From contig NZ_CP071527.1 of the NCBI RefSeq assembly GCF_023921225.1, forward strand, positions 2,384,501 through 2,448,500: a DNA stretch of 64,000 nt. The letters run 5' to 3'. The DNA is from Legionella lytica. GTDB lineage: Bacteria; Pseudomonadota; Gammaproteobacteria; Legionellales; Legionellaceae. The translations under genes and the position numbers were made by a program. Below, in pieces: positions 32,991 through 42,300 of the stretch; the stretch's first letter is position 1; every line of letters starts with the position of its first letter. The notes under the pieces were generated by a model that ran no database searches, was not told the origin of the DNA, and saw only the letters and a program-made list of their open reading frames with translations.

Positions 32991-33512
32991 CTAGACAGCT
33001 CCTAAATAACGCCAACTACTAATCCCTAAGCGAATTAGACGCTCCTTGCCCACACAATTCGCTATTGTTCCTGCACTAAGATAACGAATTTGCAAAAAAG
33101 AAACCGCTATCCCCTCCTCCTGTGACACCACCGAAATGCGTTGATGATGGCTTGCTCGTTTTTGCCCTTGCTCATAAACCACCAAACAGGGAAAGGAACC
33201 TAAATCCTCGATAAAATACTGATAACTTAGCTCCCCATTCTTAAAAGAACAGCCTTGGTGCTGCAACAAAGTATCCAATGCATGATTGGCGTCGTCTTGA
33301 TGGCGAATGCAACTCGAGGCAAAAAATTTTTGCTGCGCTAATTGGAGAGCTACTGCCTCTAACTGATAAAAACGTTGGTGCAAGGCCTCTTGATGATTAC
33401 TTGTTTTGAAATAGAGCAACAGATGCTGCATGGAGCTTACTACCAACAAACTAATAACTGCCGTAATTAGTAAGACAATTAGAAAAATAAATCCCTGGTC
33501 CTTTCGTTTCAT
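32991..33512 (-). CDS. pilX: type IV pilus minor pilin PilX-like
   Basis: A 173-aa protein with the PilX-type N-terminus: a short basic leader (MKRKDQG), then a long hydrophobic helix FIFLIVLLITAVISLLVVSS that lacks the Glu5 found in most pilins, a known feature of PilX/GspK-like subunits. Two Cys lie in the second half. Its ATG overlaps the pilW stop (ATGA). Minor pilins prime pilus assembly. Assigned by N-terminus and gene order. Confidence 0.8.
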   Translation of the reverse strand: MKRKDQGFIFLIVLLITAVISLLVVSSMQHLLLYFKTSNHQEALHQRFYQLEAVALQLAQQKFFASSCIRHQDDANHALDTLLQHQGCSFKNGELSYQYFIEDLGSFPCLVVYEQGQKRASHHQRISVVSQEEGIAVSFLQIRYLSAGTIANCVGKERLIRLGISSWRYLGAV

Positions 33513-34243
33513 GAGCCCCGCACCGTAACCATAATATCCTGCATGTCTCCCTCTACAAGCCCCAAGGTTACTTGCACCACAACAGTTCCATGTCTGCGTT
33601 GCCGACGGCTATGTAAAGACCGAATGAATGAAGTAAGCTCCTCTGACTGGCCAAGTTGGTAAAATAAAGCAGGTTTTCCTTCAGCATTTTTCTTAATAAA
33701 CCAACGCTCCTCCCAATATTCACCTACATAAACAGTACCTCTATACTTAAACTGCAAAGGCTTAGCTAAAGTAATTAATACTCCTTTTGCATGGGGCTTC
33801 ATCGTGAAACTTTGGTGTATTTCTGCCTGTTCACAGTCCGCAATAATTAAGGGGTGTTTTTTATTAAATGAAGTAGCATGAGGCACAAGAATCTGCTGTG
33901 TATTGAATATGCTTCGTACCTCCGCAAACTGCTCATGCATGCGATTGATTTGCAGTAAATATCGTGGTCCATTTTCGATGTATAAACCAGGAACCGACTT
34001 CCCCTGTTTTTTTAGATTTAACTGCTCGATGCCCAGACATGGGGTAAAGCCCGCCCTACGAATGCTGTCACTCAATAAATCACTAACCCAGCGCAGATCA
34101 AAATGCGTGGCAAGTAGGCGTTCCATTTCCATATAACCCTGTTTACTTTGGCCATAAAATTGCATCAGCGTCGTCATGAGCAAACTTGCTAGAAACAAAC
34201 CGATTAATACTTCTGATAAGCTAATTCCTGACTGATTCTTCAT
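33509..34243 (-). CDS. pilW: type IV pilus minor pilin PilW-like
   Basis: A 244-aa prepilin-like protein. The leader MKNQSG is followed by ISLSEVLIGLFLASLLMTTL with the conserved Glu near mature position 5 and the PilW-type segment DLLSDSIRRAGFTPCLG about 50 residues later. It overlaps both neighbours by four bases (ATGA), showing translational coupling with pilV and pilX. Confidence 0.88.
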   Translation of the reverse strand: MKNQSGISLSEVLIGLFLASLLMTTLMQFYGQSKQGYMEMERLLATHFDLRWVSDLLSDSIRRAGFTPCLGIEQLNLKKQGKSVPGLYIENGPRYLLQINRMHEQFAEVRSIFNTQQILVPHATSFNKKHPLIIADCEQAEIHQSFTMKPHAKGVLITLAKPLQFKYRGTVYVGEYWEERWFIKKNAEGKPALFYQLGQSEELTSFIRSLHSRRQRRHGTVVVQVTLGLVEGDMQDIMVTVRGS

Positions 34244-34560
34244 GAAGAACCTGTTAACTTCTGATGGTGTCGAGTAAGAACATTCAGTTTGGCAGCATGA
34301 TGTATACGCAATACCATGTCTTGAGCGTTATCTTCAATCTGTAACTGATAGCCTGGAGGAGGAACAGGAAGCTGTTGCAGCTGAGCGAATAAGGCTTCGT
34401 CAATTGCATCCAAAAACCACGTGCTTTGTTCCCGCCAGATTATTTGTCTGAGTAATTGCTTACTTTGCCATTGCTGCTGCAATAAAAATAAAGCGACCAG
34501 TGTCACGAGCAAAAGCGATGCCAGCACTTCGACAAGGGAAAATCCCTGTTGCTGATTCAT
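34240..34560 (-). CDS. pilV: type IV pilus minor pilin PilV-like, short
   Basis: A 106-aa prepilin. The leader MNQQQG precedes FSLVEVLASLLLVTLVALFL, with Glu5, as in PilV. At 106 residues it is clearly shorter than most PilV proteins (often 150-180), leaving a very small head. It is the first gene of the pilV-pilW-pilX operon; no fimT/fimU is found upstream, where a divergent gene starts. AGGAA lies about ten bases before the ATG. Confidence 0.8.
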   Translation of the reverse strand: MNQQQGFSLVEVLASLLLVTLVALFLLQQQWQSKQLLRQIIWREQSTWFLDAIDEALFAQLQQLPVPPPGYQLQIEDNAQDMVLRIHHAAKLNVLTRHHQKLTGSS

Positions 34561-34699
34561 AGTCCATAATTCCTGAGGTTGGTTAACCTGCGCAGAATAG
34601 CGCCCTAATTAGCAAAACTCAAGTAGATACTGTTTCTACATAATATTGACTTAATCTTTATCCCGTACAATACAATTTTTTTTAATAAGAGTGTTATTG

Positions 34700-36607
34700 A
34701 TGAACAAAGTTGTCATTATTGGTGCGGGGCCCATAGGACTCTACCTTGCTTACAAACTGATGCAAAAAGGAATTAAAGCCTCCATTTTTGATCCGCGCGC
34801 AGGTGTTTATTTACGCCCAGGGCATGTGAACAAAGAAGATCTGCAAAAGGTGTTGAAAGAAATAAATGAAACAAAACCAATAACGAAACGCGTTCATATC
34901 AAAGATGTTGAGCGTGTACTTTATAAAAAAATCCAATATCTTAACATTCCGGTAGAAAAGAAATTGTTTGTTCGTTTAAGCACAACCGGAAAAGGCGTTA
35001 TTGTGGCCAATGATGAGAACGTAGAAGAGTTCATCGAATGTGATTTCGTTTTTGATTGCACCGGCTCGAAACGAAGCGTGGTCCATGCAGTAAATAACAT
35101 CATCTCACCGAAACCATTTACTATCAAACCCATTGTCACCGAAGTTAATGTAAAAAATAACTTTCTTGCCTATGTCAAAATGGATGAGGCCCACAAAAGC
35201 CTGATTGACCTATTTGAAAATAAAGCAAACCGATTTAACCCTGACATTGAAGAACCACTTCTTTATGCCCGAAGGATAGAACAAGTTCGCGCTTTAGGCT
35301 GGAAGGAACTGGGTTACCCTAAATACTATAGCGTCAACTTTGGTGAAGAAAAAGTGTGTATCTATATGGAAGCTCCCGATAATTTACCAAAAGAGCTGGA
35401 AAGTGCCTGGGTTGAAACGTTATTGCGTAGTATGTCTGGATTTGATTCCATCTCCTTTAAAAAATTAGAACCCTCGAAAAAACCGCGTTTTGTCCAGTTT
35501 CAAGTTTATCCGCAGGAAGTTAAAGAAGTTGTCTTTGAACATAAAAACTATCCGACTGTAATCCCGCTGGGTGATGCACAAATGGAACCCCATTATCGCC
35601 TAGCTTTAGGATTAAAATCAGGCATGGGACGAGTGGATTTGCTCATCGATCATATCGAAGCACATCAAAATAATATTGCTTATTTTGATGCTCAAGAATA
35701 TTTTGAAGTGATTAAAAAAAATCTCAAAAATCATAGAACTCGAGTAACATCTCATTTTGAAGACCGTGCGCAATATCATGCAAACTGGTTAGTACAAGCA
35801 GAGAAACATTATGAGGACGCGATTCAAAAAGCAAAAGAACAGCAAGAACCTACAGCCCATTTTGAAAAAACACTCATAGAAATCAAGGCACGAAATAATT
35901 ATCAACAAGTACAACAACGGCTAGCAGAGCTTGGTAACGAAGAGAAGATCCGCCAACAAATCGATGCTAACCCTGAGAAGATGAAGCTGCAATTAGAATC
36001 TATATACAAGCTACTAAAGGAAGCACAGGCTAATTTACCAGAGTCATTTGCTACAGAGCATGCGAAATTAGCACAAAATTTAGTGCATATTGCTAAAGTA
36101 TGGAAAGAACTCGGTAATCATTATTTTAAAAAACAATTGTTCACCACTACTAAGCTCATGTTTGAAAAAGGTTTAGCCATTTACGACGAGATTAAACTAC
36201 AAGAAACACATGCCCTGGCAGAATTGACCCTTTATTCCAATTTAATTGTGTGCAAACGTAAATTGAATGAGAATGAAGAAATTATTGGACTTGGAAAAAA
36301 AGCCTTATTAATATATCCGAAAAGTCCAGAGCTCATGGTGATTAGTAGAAAAATTCTAGCCAATTTGCTTATTTCCATGGAGGAGCAGGTAAATACGGGT
36401 ATGCTTCACTCACAAGAGTTCAAGGTGCAAACTCAAGAGCTTTGCGAATTACATCCTGAATTAGTTGACCAACAATTAAAGAAAAATCTAACTGGCATGG
36501 GTAATATTACCCATTATATGCAAGAGTTTGGCTTGTTTAAACAGGATATTAAGGTAGATAAACCTAACCCACAACCAACATCCATTACCTCTAATTTTAT
36601 CATGTAA
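34700..36607 (+). CDS. FAD-dependent oxidoreductase fused to a helical-repeat C-terminus, candidate effector
   Basis: A 635-aa protein. The N-terminus VVIIGAGPIGLYLAYKL carries the GxGxxG dinucleotide-binding motif (Gly8, Gly10, Gly13), with an acidic residue at the end of the second strand (SIFDPRAG). DFVFDCTGS at about 115 is the usual ATG/CTG motif, and VIPLGDAQMEPHYRLALGL at about 290-308 is the GD motif of flavin monooxygenases that contacts the FAD ribityl. The remaining 300 residues are helical, with TPR-like stretches at about 455-560. A monooxygenase followed by such repeats is not a housekeeping layout and recalls MICAL-like or effector enzymes. I place the start at ATG 34700; a GTG at 34691 is also in frame. 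Confidence 0.75.
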   Translation: MNKVVIIGAGPIGLYLAYKLMQKGIKASIFDPRAGVYLRPGHVNKEDLQKVLKEINETKPITKRVHIKDVERVLYKKIQYLNIPVEKKLFVRLSTTGKGVIVANDENVEEFIECDFVFDCTGSKRSVVHAVNNIISPKPFTIKPIVTEVNVKNNFLAYVKMDEAHKSLIDLFENKANRFNPDIEEPLLYARRIEQVRALGWKELGYPKYYSVNFGEEKVCIYMEAPDNLPKELESAWVETLLRSMSGFDSISFKKLEPSKKPRFVQFQVYPQEVKEVVFEHKNYPTVIPLGDAQMEPHYRLALGLKSGMGRVDLLIDHIEAHQNNIAYFDAQEYFEVIKKNLKNHRTRVTSHFEDRAQYHANWLVQAEKHYEDAIQKAKEQQEPTAHFEKTLIEIKARNNYQQVQQRLAELGNEEKIRQQIDANPEKMKLQLESIYKLLKEAQANLPESFATEHAKLAQNLVHIAKVWKELGNHYFKKQLFTTTKLMFEKGLAIYDEIKLQETHALAELTLYSNLIVCKRKLNENEEIIGLGKKALLIYPKSPELMVISRKILANLLISMEEQVNTGMLHSQEFKVQTQELCELHPELVDQQLKKNLTGMGNITHYMQEFGLFKQDIKVDKPNPQPTSITSNFIM

Positions 36608-36622
36608 TTATTTTCTCTTGAT

Positions 36623-36666
36623 TACCCTTACAATTAGCTTTCTCTTCGAAGTTAATTGTAAGGGTA
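36623..36666 (+). terminator. strong hairpin after the FAD-protein gene
   Basis: Perfect 14-base arms TACCCTTACAATTA (36623-36636) and TAATTGTAAGGGTA (36653-36666) around a 16-base loop, 15 bases beyond the stop. No T-run follows, but arm length makes a termination or mRNA-end role likely. Confidence 0.55.
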
Positions 36667-36769
36667 TCATTCGCAACAAAAGTCCCATCTCCCGAATTAA
36701 AGTGTTTGCATCGTGACAGAAAGCATTGCCTTAGGTAATATGAAGTCAATTACTAAGCAAGGAATGTTT

Positions 36770-37879
36770 ATGGCAGTTAATTATCAAGAAGTACCTCATC
36801 CAGGAATACGTTCATTGGTTCCTTATAAACCAGGAAAATCCATCGAAGAACTGGCTCGTGAGAAAGGGATTAGTGACATTATTAAATTAGCCAGCAACGA
36901 AAACCCTTTAGGATGCAGCCCTAAGGCTTTAGCAGCCTTCCGAGATATGTCGCCTCATATACTGGCAATGTATCCCTCCCCTGCGAATCATCCATTAATA
37001 CCTAAATTAGCCCAAAAACATCAAGTAGATACAAATCAAATTTTCGTTAGTAATGGCTCCGATTACATCTATACCATTTTGTTAAATTCATTCGTATTAC
37101 ATCATGATAAACATATTCTTGTTCATGATTATGCGTTCAGTACTTATGCGATTCAGGCCCAAACATTGAACATCCCCGTCCATTCTGTTGCAATACATGA
37201 TGATTGGCATGTTGATATCACCGCAATTATTGAAGCATGTACCCCCAAAACAGGCATTATTTTTTTAGCCAATCCTAATAATCCAACTGGGGTACTCATT
37301 AATCAACAAGAAATACAGCATCTGCTTAATAGCATTCCTGAAAGTACTTTATTAGTCATTGATGAAGCCTATTATGAATTTGCAGCATCGCACAATAATA
37401 ACAACAGCATCGATTGGTTAGCCAAACACCCTAATCTCATCATTACGCGTACTTTCTCTAAAATCTATGGCTTAGCCGGATTACGTTTAGGTTATGCGCT
37501 GGCTCATCCATCGATTATCGACATCATGCAACGGGTACAACTCCCATTCACCGTCAATCAAGCAGCACTGACTGCGGCCCATGCAGCATTGGATGATCAC
37601 GAGTTCCTCCAGCTAAGTTTGAAAACCAATGCTGAGGGAATGGAGCAAATACGTGCAGGCTTTGAAGACTTAGATCTAGAATACCTACCCTCTGCATGCA
37701 ATTTCTTTACCTTTAACTGTAAGGAAGATGGGATGTCACTCTATAATTATCTTTTAGACAAAGGTATCATTGTGCGACCGCTTCATCCCTATAAAATGAA
37801 TAATTACATTCGAGTAACTGTCGGTACCCAAGAACAAAATGCTCGTTTTCTTGAGGCATTGAAGAGTTACTATCGTTAA
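36770..37879 (+). CDS. hisC: histidinol-phosphate / aromatic aminotransferase HisC
   Basis: A 369-aa PLP-dependent class II aminotransferase from the ATG at 36770 (AAGGAA upstream); an ORF extension to 36713 adds non-conserved residues. Signatures: IKLASNENPLG near the start, NPNNPTG around 155-161, and the Schiff-base Lys231 in TRTFSKIYGLAGLRLGYA. It converts histidinol phosphate, and members of this group often also use aromatic amino acids. phhB follows nine bases after the stop, with no other his gene in view, so a role in phenylalanine/tyrosine metabolism is at least as likely as one in histidine synthesis. Confidence 0.93.
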   Translation: MAVNYQEVPHPGIRSLVPYKPGKSIEELAREKGISDIIKLASNENPLGCSPKALAAFRDMSPHILAMYPSPANHPLIPKLAQKHQVDTNQIFVSNGSDYIYTILLNSFVLHHDKHILVHDYAFSTYAIQAQTLNIPVHSVAIHDDWHVDITAIIEACTPKTGIIFLANPNNPTGVLINQQEIQHLLNSIPESTLLVIDEAYYEFAASHNNNNSIDWLAKHPNLIITRTFSKIYGLAGLRLGYALAHPSIIDIMQRVQLPFTVNQAALTAAHAALDDHEFLQLSLKTNAEGMEQIRAGFEDLDLEYLPSACNFFTFNCKEDGMSLYNYLLDKGIIVRPLHPYKMNNYIRVTVGTQEQNARFLEALKSYYR

Positions 37880-37888
37880 GGAGTCAAA

Positions 37889-38230
37889 ATGACAAGTGAT
37901 TTAAGCAGCAAACATTGTGAATCATGTGAAGGAATTGGGGCTGCATTGACTGCAGAGCAAGTTAAAAATTTGCTACCTCAATTGAATAAGCAATGGCAGG
38001 TTAGTGCAGATAATCGCATTATTCGACGTGAATTATCCTTTAAAGATTTTTACGAAACAATGGCTTTTGTGAATGCGCTTGCCTGGATAGCAAACGTTGA
38101 AAACCATCATCCTGATTTAGAAGTTGGTTATAACTATTGCCATGTAAGCTTTACGACTCATGCCTTAGATGGTTTAAGTCATAATGATTTTATTTGTGCC
38201 GCAAAATTAGACAAACTGTTGCTGGGTTAA
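37889..38230 (+). CDS. phhB: pterin-4-alpha-carbinolamine dehydratase
   Basis: A 113-aa enzyme of the PCD/DCoH family that recycles tetrahydrobiopterin after phenylalanine hydroxylase. Signatures: FKDFYETMAFVNALAWIAN, then ENHHPDLEVGYNYCHVSFTT, holding the catalytic His-His-Pro-Asp, and THALDGLSHNDF. AAGGAG lies seven bases upstream. The tight spacing after hisC indicates one transcript. phhA is not in the window. Confidence 0.96.
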   Translation: MTSDLSSKHCESCEGIGAALTAEQVKNLLPQLNKQWQVSADNRIIRRELSFKDFYETMAFVNALAWIANVENHHPDLEVGYNYCHVSFTTHALDGLSHNDFICAAKLDKLLLG

Positions 38231-38242
38231 CAAAAAATCAAA

Positions 38243-38270
38243 TTGCCACGGAAAATCGTTTGCGTGGCAA
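38243..38270. terminator. bidirectional hairpin after phhB
   Basis: Arms TTGCCACG (38243-38250) and CGTGGCAA (38263-38270). On the minus strand the hairpin is followed by TTTGATTTTTTG, on the plus strand by AATAAAC, so it fits a terminator best on the minus strand and less well for hisC-phhB. Confidence 0.5.
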
Positions 38271-38363
38271 AATAAACACACCAACATATATCAACAAAAC
38301 ATATTGATCAAAAATTGAATTTATCGTATCATGTGATAACGATATTCTACTGTTTTATTCGAT

Positions 38364-38789
38364 ATGCCTAAGTCATACACACACAGCACTATTGACAACA
38401 GCTCTCATGATCTAATCGATGATTTACTTTTTGCAGCACGATATGTTCCCAAAGCCGTATTAACTATTTCACTCCATTCACTTACTGGTGCAGTCTTAGG
38501 TTGGAGTTCCAGTTATATTTGTAAAGAGTCATGGAATGAATATGCTCGCGCCAATCATGAAGTTATTGATCCTAATGGCGAATATGCCACTGAAGATGAA
38601 AAATATCTGCATTTTTCACGCAGTCAACAATTTAATCAGATAACACCGACCATTACGGAAGCAATCCCAACCTATGCCGCATTACTTGGAGCATGTACCG
38701 GAGGTTTTTTTGCAGCGACTAAGGTCTTGGGTAACTTTAAACAGGAATTAGAAAACGATCGAATTACCAGACATTTAGATATAGTTTAG
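38364..38789 (+). CDS. hypothetical small membrane protein
   Basis: A 141-aa protein with two moderately hydrophobic segments, at about 30-48 (VPKAVLTISLHSLTGAVLG) and about 100-118 (TYAALLGACTGGFFAATKV), probably a membrane hairpin pair with a polar loop between. Not recognised. There is no signal peptide and no strong ribosome-binding site; the ATG at 38364 is the first in the frame. Confidence 0.5.
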   Translation: MPKSYTHSTIDNSSHDLIDDLLFAARYVPKAVLTISLHSLTGAVLGWSSSYICKESWNEYARANHEVIDPNGEYATEDEKYLHFSRSQQFNQITPTITEAIPTYAALLGACTGGFFAATKVLGNFKQELENDRITRHLDIV

Positions 38790-38828
38790 TTTTTCAGCGA
38801 TCGGAATTAGTTATCCGTGAAGGATAAA

Positions 38829-38848
38829 CCTGGTTGCAAGCAACCAGG
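38829..38848. repeat. CCTGGTTGC palindrome, copy 1
   Basis: Perfect nine-base arms CCTGGTTGC / GCAACCAGG separated by AA, followed by CTACA. Identical to the copy at 53747-53766 and near-identical to 53672-53689. It lies between convergent genes. Confidence 0.75.
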
Positions 38849-38869
38849 CTACAATAATTACAATTACTT

Positions 38870-39337
38870 TTAACGGAATCTATAATTTCCACTATCAGCA
38901 CAAAGATCCACTACCGCATGAACAAGACTGGATACTGGACGGGTAAACAATCCTACAATACTTAGCAAAGGATTAATAATTGCCGCAGCAAGCGCAGACA
39001 CACAATAGCAAAAATGCTCCTTCGTATGCTCCCAGCGATTACTAGCTGCTGATAATGTCTCATCGCTGTGAAACCCTTTGGGGGAAACACTACTAGCCCA
39101 AAGCTGGCCCGCTGCAATCAATGAAGTAACACAATTGAATGCCGAAATTACCGCATCAAGTAAAAAAGAAGGAGCAGCAATCACATCCATCACCGGACGA
39201 CCAGCATAAATTAAAAAATCGGAGCGCTTGTAAGACCGTGATTGAATAGGACTTAATAACGCGTTAAAACGAACCTTGGTAGAACTAAAGATACCATACT
39301 CAGTGACTAAACTAGGGTGAATTACATCATTAGACAT
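38870..39337 (-). CDS. hypothetical protein, Legionella-type
   Basis: A 155-aa protein from the ATG at 39337 (GGAG seven bases upstream; an earlier in-frame ATG lacks one and lies inside dnaE). Two hydrophobic segments at about 42-70 (PVMDVIAAPSFLLDAVISAF) and about 105-125 (YCVSALAAAIINPLLSIVGL) suggest membrane association. It starts 20 bases beyond the dnaE stop and is likely co-transcribed with it. Function unknown. Confidence 0.6.
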   Translation of the reverse strand: MSNDVIHPSLVTEYGIFSSTKVRFNALLSPIQSRSYKRSDFLIYAGRPVMDVIAAPSFLLDAVISAFNCVTSLIAAGQLWASSVSPKGFHSDETLSAASNRWEHTKEHFCYCVSALAAAIINPLLSIVGLFTRPVSSLVHAVVDLCADSGNYRFR

Positions 39338-39357
39338 TTTAAACTCCAAAATAAATC

Positions 39358-42300
39358 TTAATATTTCATTACTGCACACTCATCACCAAGCAAGTTGCTT
39401 AAAAGTCCTAATAATTCATCACTCGGTTCAACATACCACTGTTTCGCTAAACTTAATTGTGCCTTTGCATGCTCATTGGTATAAGCAAACTGTACGGCAC
39501 AGCCACCTGAATGACCTTTTAATATAGTTTGAATTGAGGACAACATACCCTGGTGCTCTGATTTTAAACGTAATTCCAAACAACGGGCAAATCTTGAGCG
39601 CGCTGAGGAGACATTATACAGACAACTGGCCGTCATTTTAACTCCCCCACTAAAATCATCGTGGGCAACCTCACCTTCCACTACGAGCATGTCGCCAGCT
39701 GCTAGAGGGGATGTAAATGATTCAAATACTTCCCCAAAGACCACCACGTCCATCCTGGAAGTCGAATCATCCATACCAATTATTACTAATTTTTTACCAC
39801 GTTTGGTAATAATCTTACGAATACCTGAGACTTGAGCACAAATTACTGCTTTTTTATGCATGGAGGGATTTAATTGGCTTATAGGAACTATAAAATCCAC
39901 AAACTCGCGACGATATTGATCTGCAGGATGGCCTGTTAAATAAAAACCTAAAACTTCTCGCTCACCATCCAACCGCTGTGCTTCAGACCAGGGTTTACAT
40001 TCTACATATTCTTGGTTGCTGGCATCATCTTCTAATAGGGTAAATAAATCGAATTGACCGCTGGATTGATTTTGATGCTCTTTTTCAGCAACCTTTAATG
40101 CTTTTTCTAATGACGCTGTCAGCACCGCACGCTCAACCTTCCACGCATCAAACGCACCACTTTTAATCATGGCTTCAAGCACCCGACGGTTCACCTTTCG
40201 TAAATCCAATCGTTGGCAAAAACTAAATAAATCGGTATAGATTCCTTGCGCTTCACGTTCCTGGGTAATGCAATCAATCGCATTTTCCCCTACCCCTTTA
40301 ATCGCACCAAGGCCATAGACAATAGTGGTGTCATCAGTCACAGTGAAGTGATACATCGATTGATTAACTAATGGAGGAAGCACAGTTAGCTTCATATGCG
40401 CGCATTCATCGATAAAAGTTACTACTTTATCCGTGTTATCCATATCCGAAGACATTACCGCAGCCATAAAGGCTGCTGGATAATGGGCTTTAAGCCACGC
40501 CGTTTGGTACGCAACTAAAGCATATGCAGCAGAGTGCGATTTGTTAAAACCATAGCCTGCAAATTTTTCCATCAAGTCGAAGATATAGGTTGCGACTTTT
40601 TCATCGACCCCACGTGCCGTAGCCCCCTCGGTAAAAATTTCCCGCTGTTTAGCCATCTCTTCGGGTTTCTTTTTACCCATCGCTCGACGTAACATATCCG
40701 CAGCACCTAAGGTGTAATTCGCAAGAACCTGAGCGATCTGCATCACCTGTTCCTGGTATAAAATAACCCCATAGGTTGGTTTCAAAATAGGTTCCAAATC
40801 AGGATGAGGATAATCAACCGCCGCACGCCCATGCTTACGGTCAATAAAGTCATCCACCATTCCTGATTGCAAGGGTCCAGGCCGGAATAACGCCACCAAC
40901 GCGATGATGTCTTCAAAACAATCCGGTTGTAATCGACCAATCAATTCTTTCATCCCGCGGGATTCCAGCTGGAATACGGCGGTTGTTTTACACGCTTTGA
41001 GCAAATCAAAAGTGGCTTCATCATCCGTAGGAATTTGGCTGATATCGATTATAGGCAGGCCATTTTTTTGATTTTGTTTATTTACGGTCGCCAAAGCCCA
41101 ATCAATAATGGTCAGTGTTCTTAAACCCAAAAAGTCAAACTTCACCAAACCCGCGGCTTCAACATCATCCTTATCGAACTGGCTCACAATTTGAGTGGAG
41201 CCTTCTTCACAATAGATTGCGGTAAAATCAGTAAGCAAGGAAGGCGCAATAACTACGCCCCCCGCATGCTTTCCAGCATTACGGGTAATCCCTTCCAGTT
41301 TCAGCGCTAAATCAATAAGCTCCTTAACCTCTTCTTCCTCTTGATAACGGCGCTCTAGCTCAGGCTCCTGCTCCATCGCCTTGCTTAAAGTGATTCCTAT
41401 TTCAAAGGGAATGAGTTTGGCCAGTTTATCCACAAAGCCATAGGGGTGACCTAAAACTCGTCCCACATCACGTACTACCGCCTTGGCGGCCATAGTACCA
41501 AACGTAATGATCTGAGACACACTTTGGCGACCGTATTTTTCGGCCACGTAGTCAATAACGCGGTCGCGACCTTCCATACAAAAGTCAATATCAAAGTCAG
41601 GCATAGAAACCCGCTCGGGGTTCAAAAAGCGCTCAAACAGTAATTCATACTCTAAAGGATCAAGGTCAGTAATTTTTAGCGCATAAGCAACTAAGGATCC
41701 CGCACCCGATCCCCTTCCCGGACCTACAGGAACACCATTGAGTTTGGCCCATTGAATAAAATCCGCAACGATGAGGAAGTAACCAGGGAACCCCATGTTA
41801 TTAATTACATCAAGCTCAACTTGCAAACGCTTGTCGTATTCGCCGCGTGCAGCAGCTAACTCTTCTGCCGATTTATTTTTAAATATTTGCGCTAAACGCT
41901 CTTCCAAACCGACTTGGGATAGATGCGATAAATAATTTTCAACCGTAGAGCCTTCTGGAATGGGGAAGTTCGGTAGGTAATTATTCCCTAAATCCAGTTT
42001 TACTGTACAACGTTTACTAATTTCTACGGTATTTTGAATCGCAGAAGGCAAATCGGCAAATAAAGCCTCCATTTCTTCTGCAGAACGTAAGTACTGCTGC
42101 GCGCTGTATTGTTTACTACGGCGTGGATCCGCTAAGGTATAACCATCGTGAATGCAAACACGCGCTTCATGGGCGTCAAAATCATCGGCATCAATAAAAC
42201 GTACATCATTGGTTGCTACCAACGGCAATTGCAATTCATCAGCTAAAGCAATCAATTGTTCATTGTATTGAGTTTCATCCGGTCTACCAGTACGTTGGAT

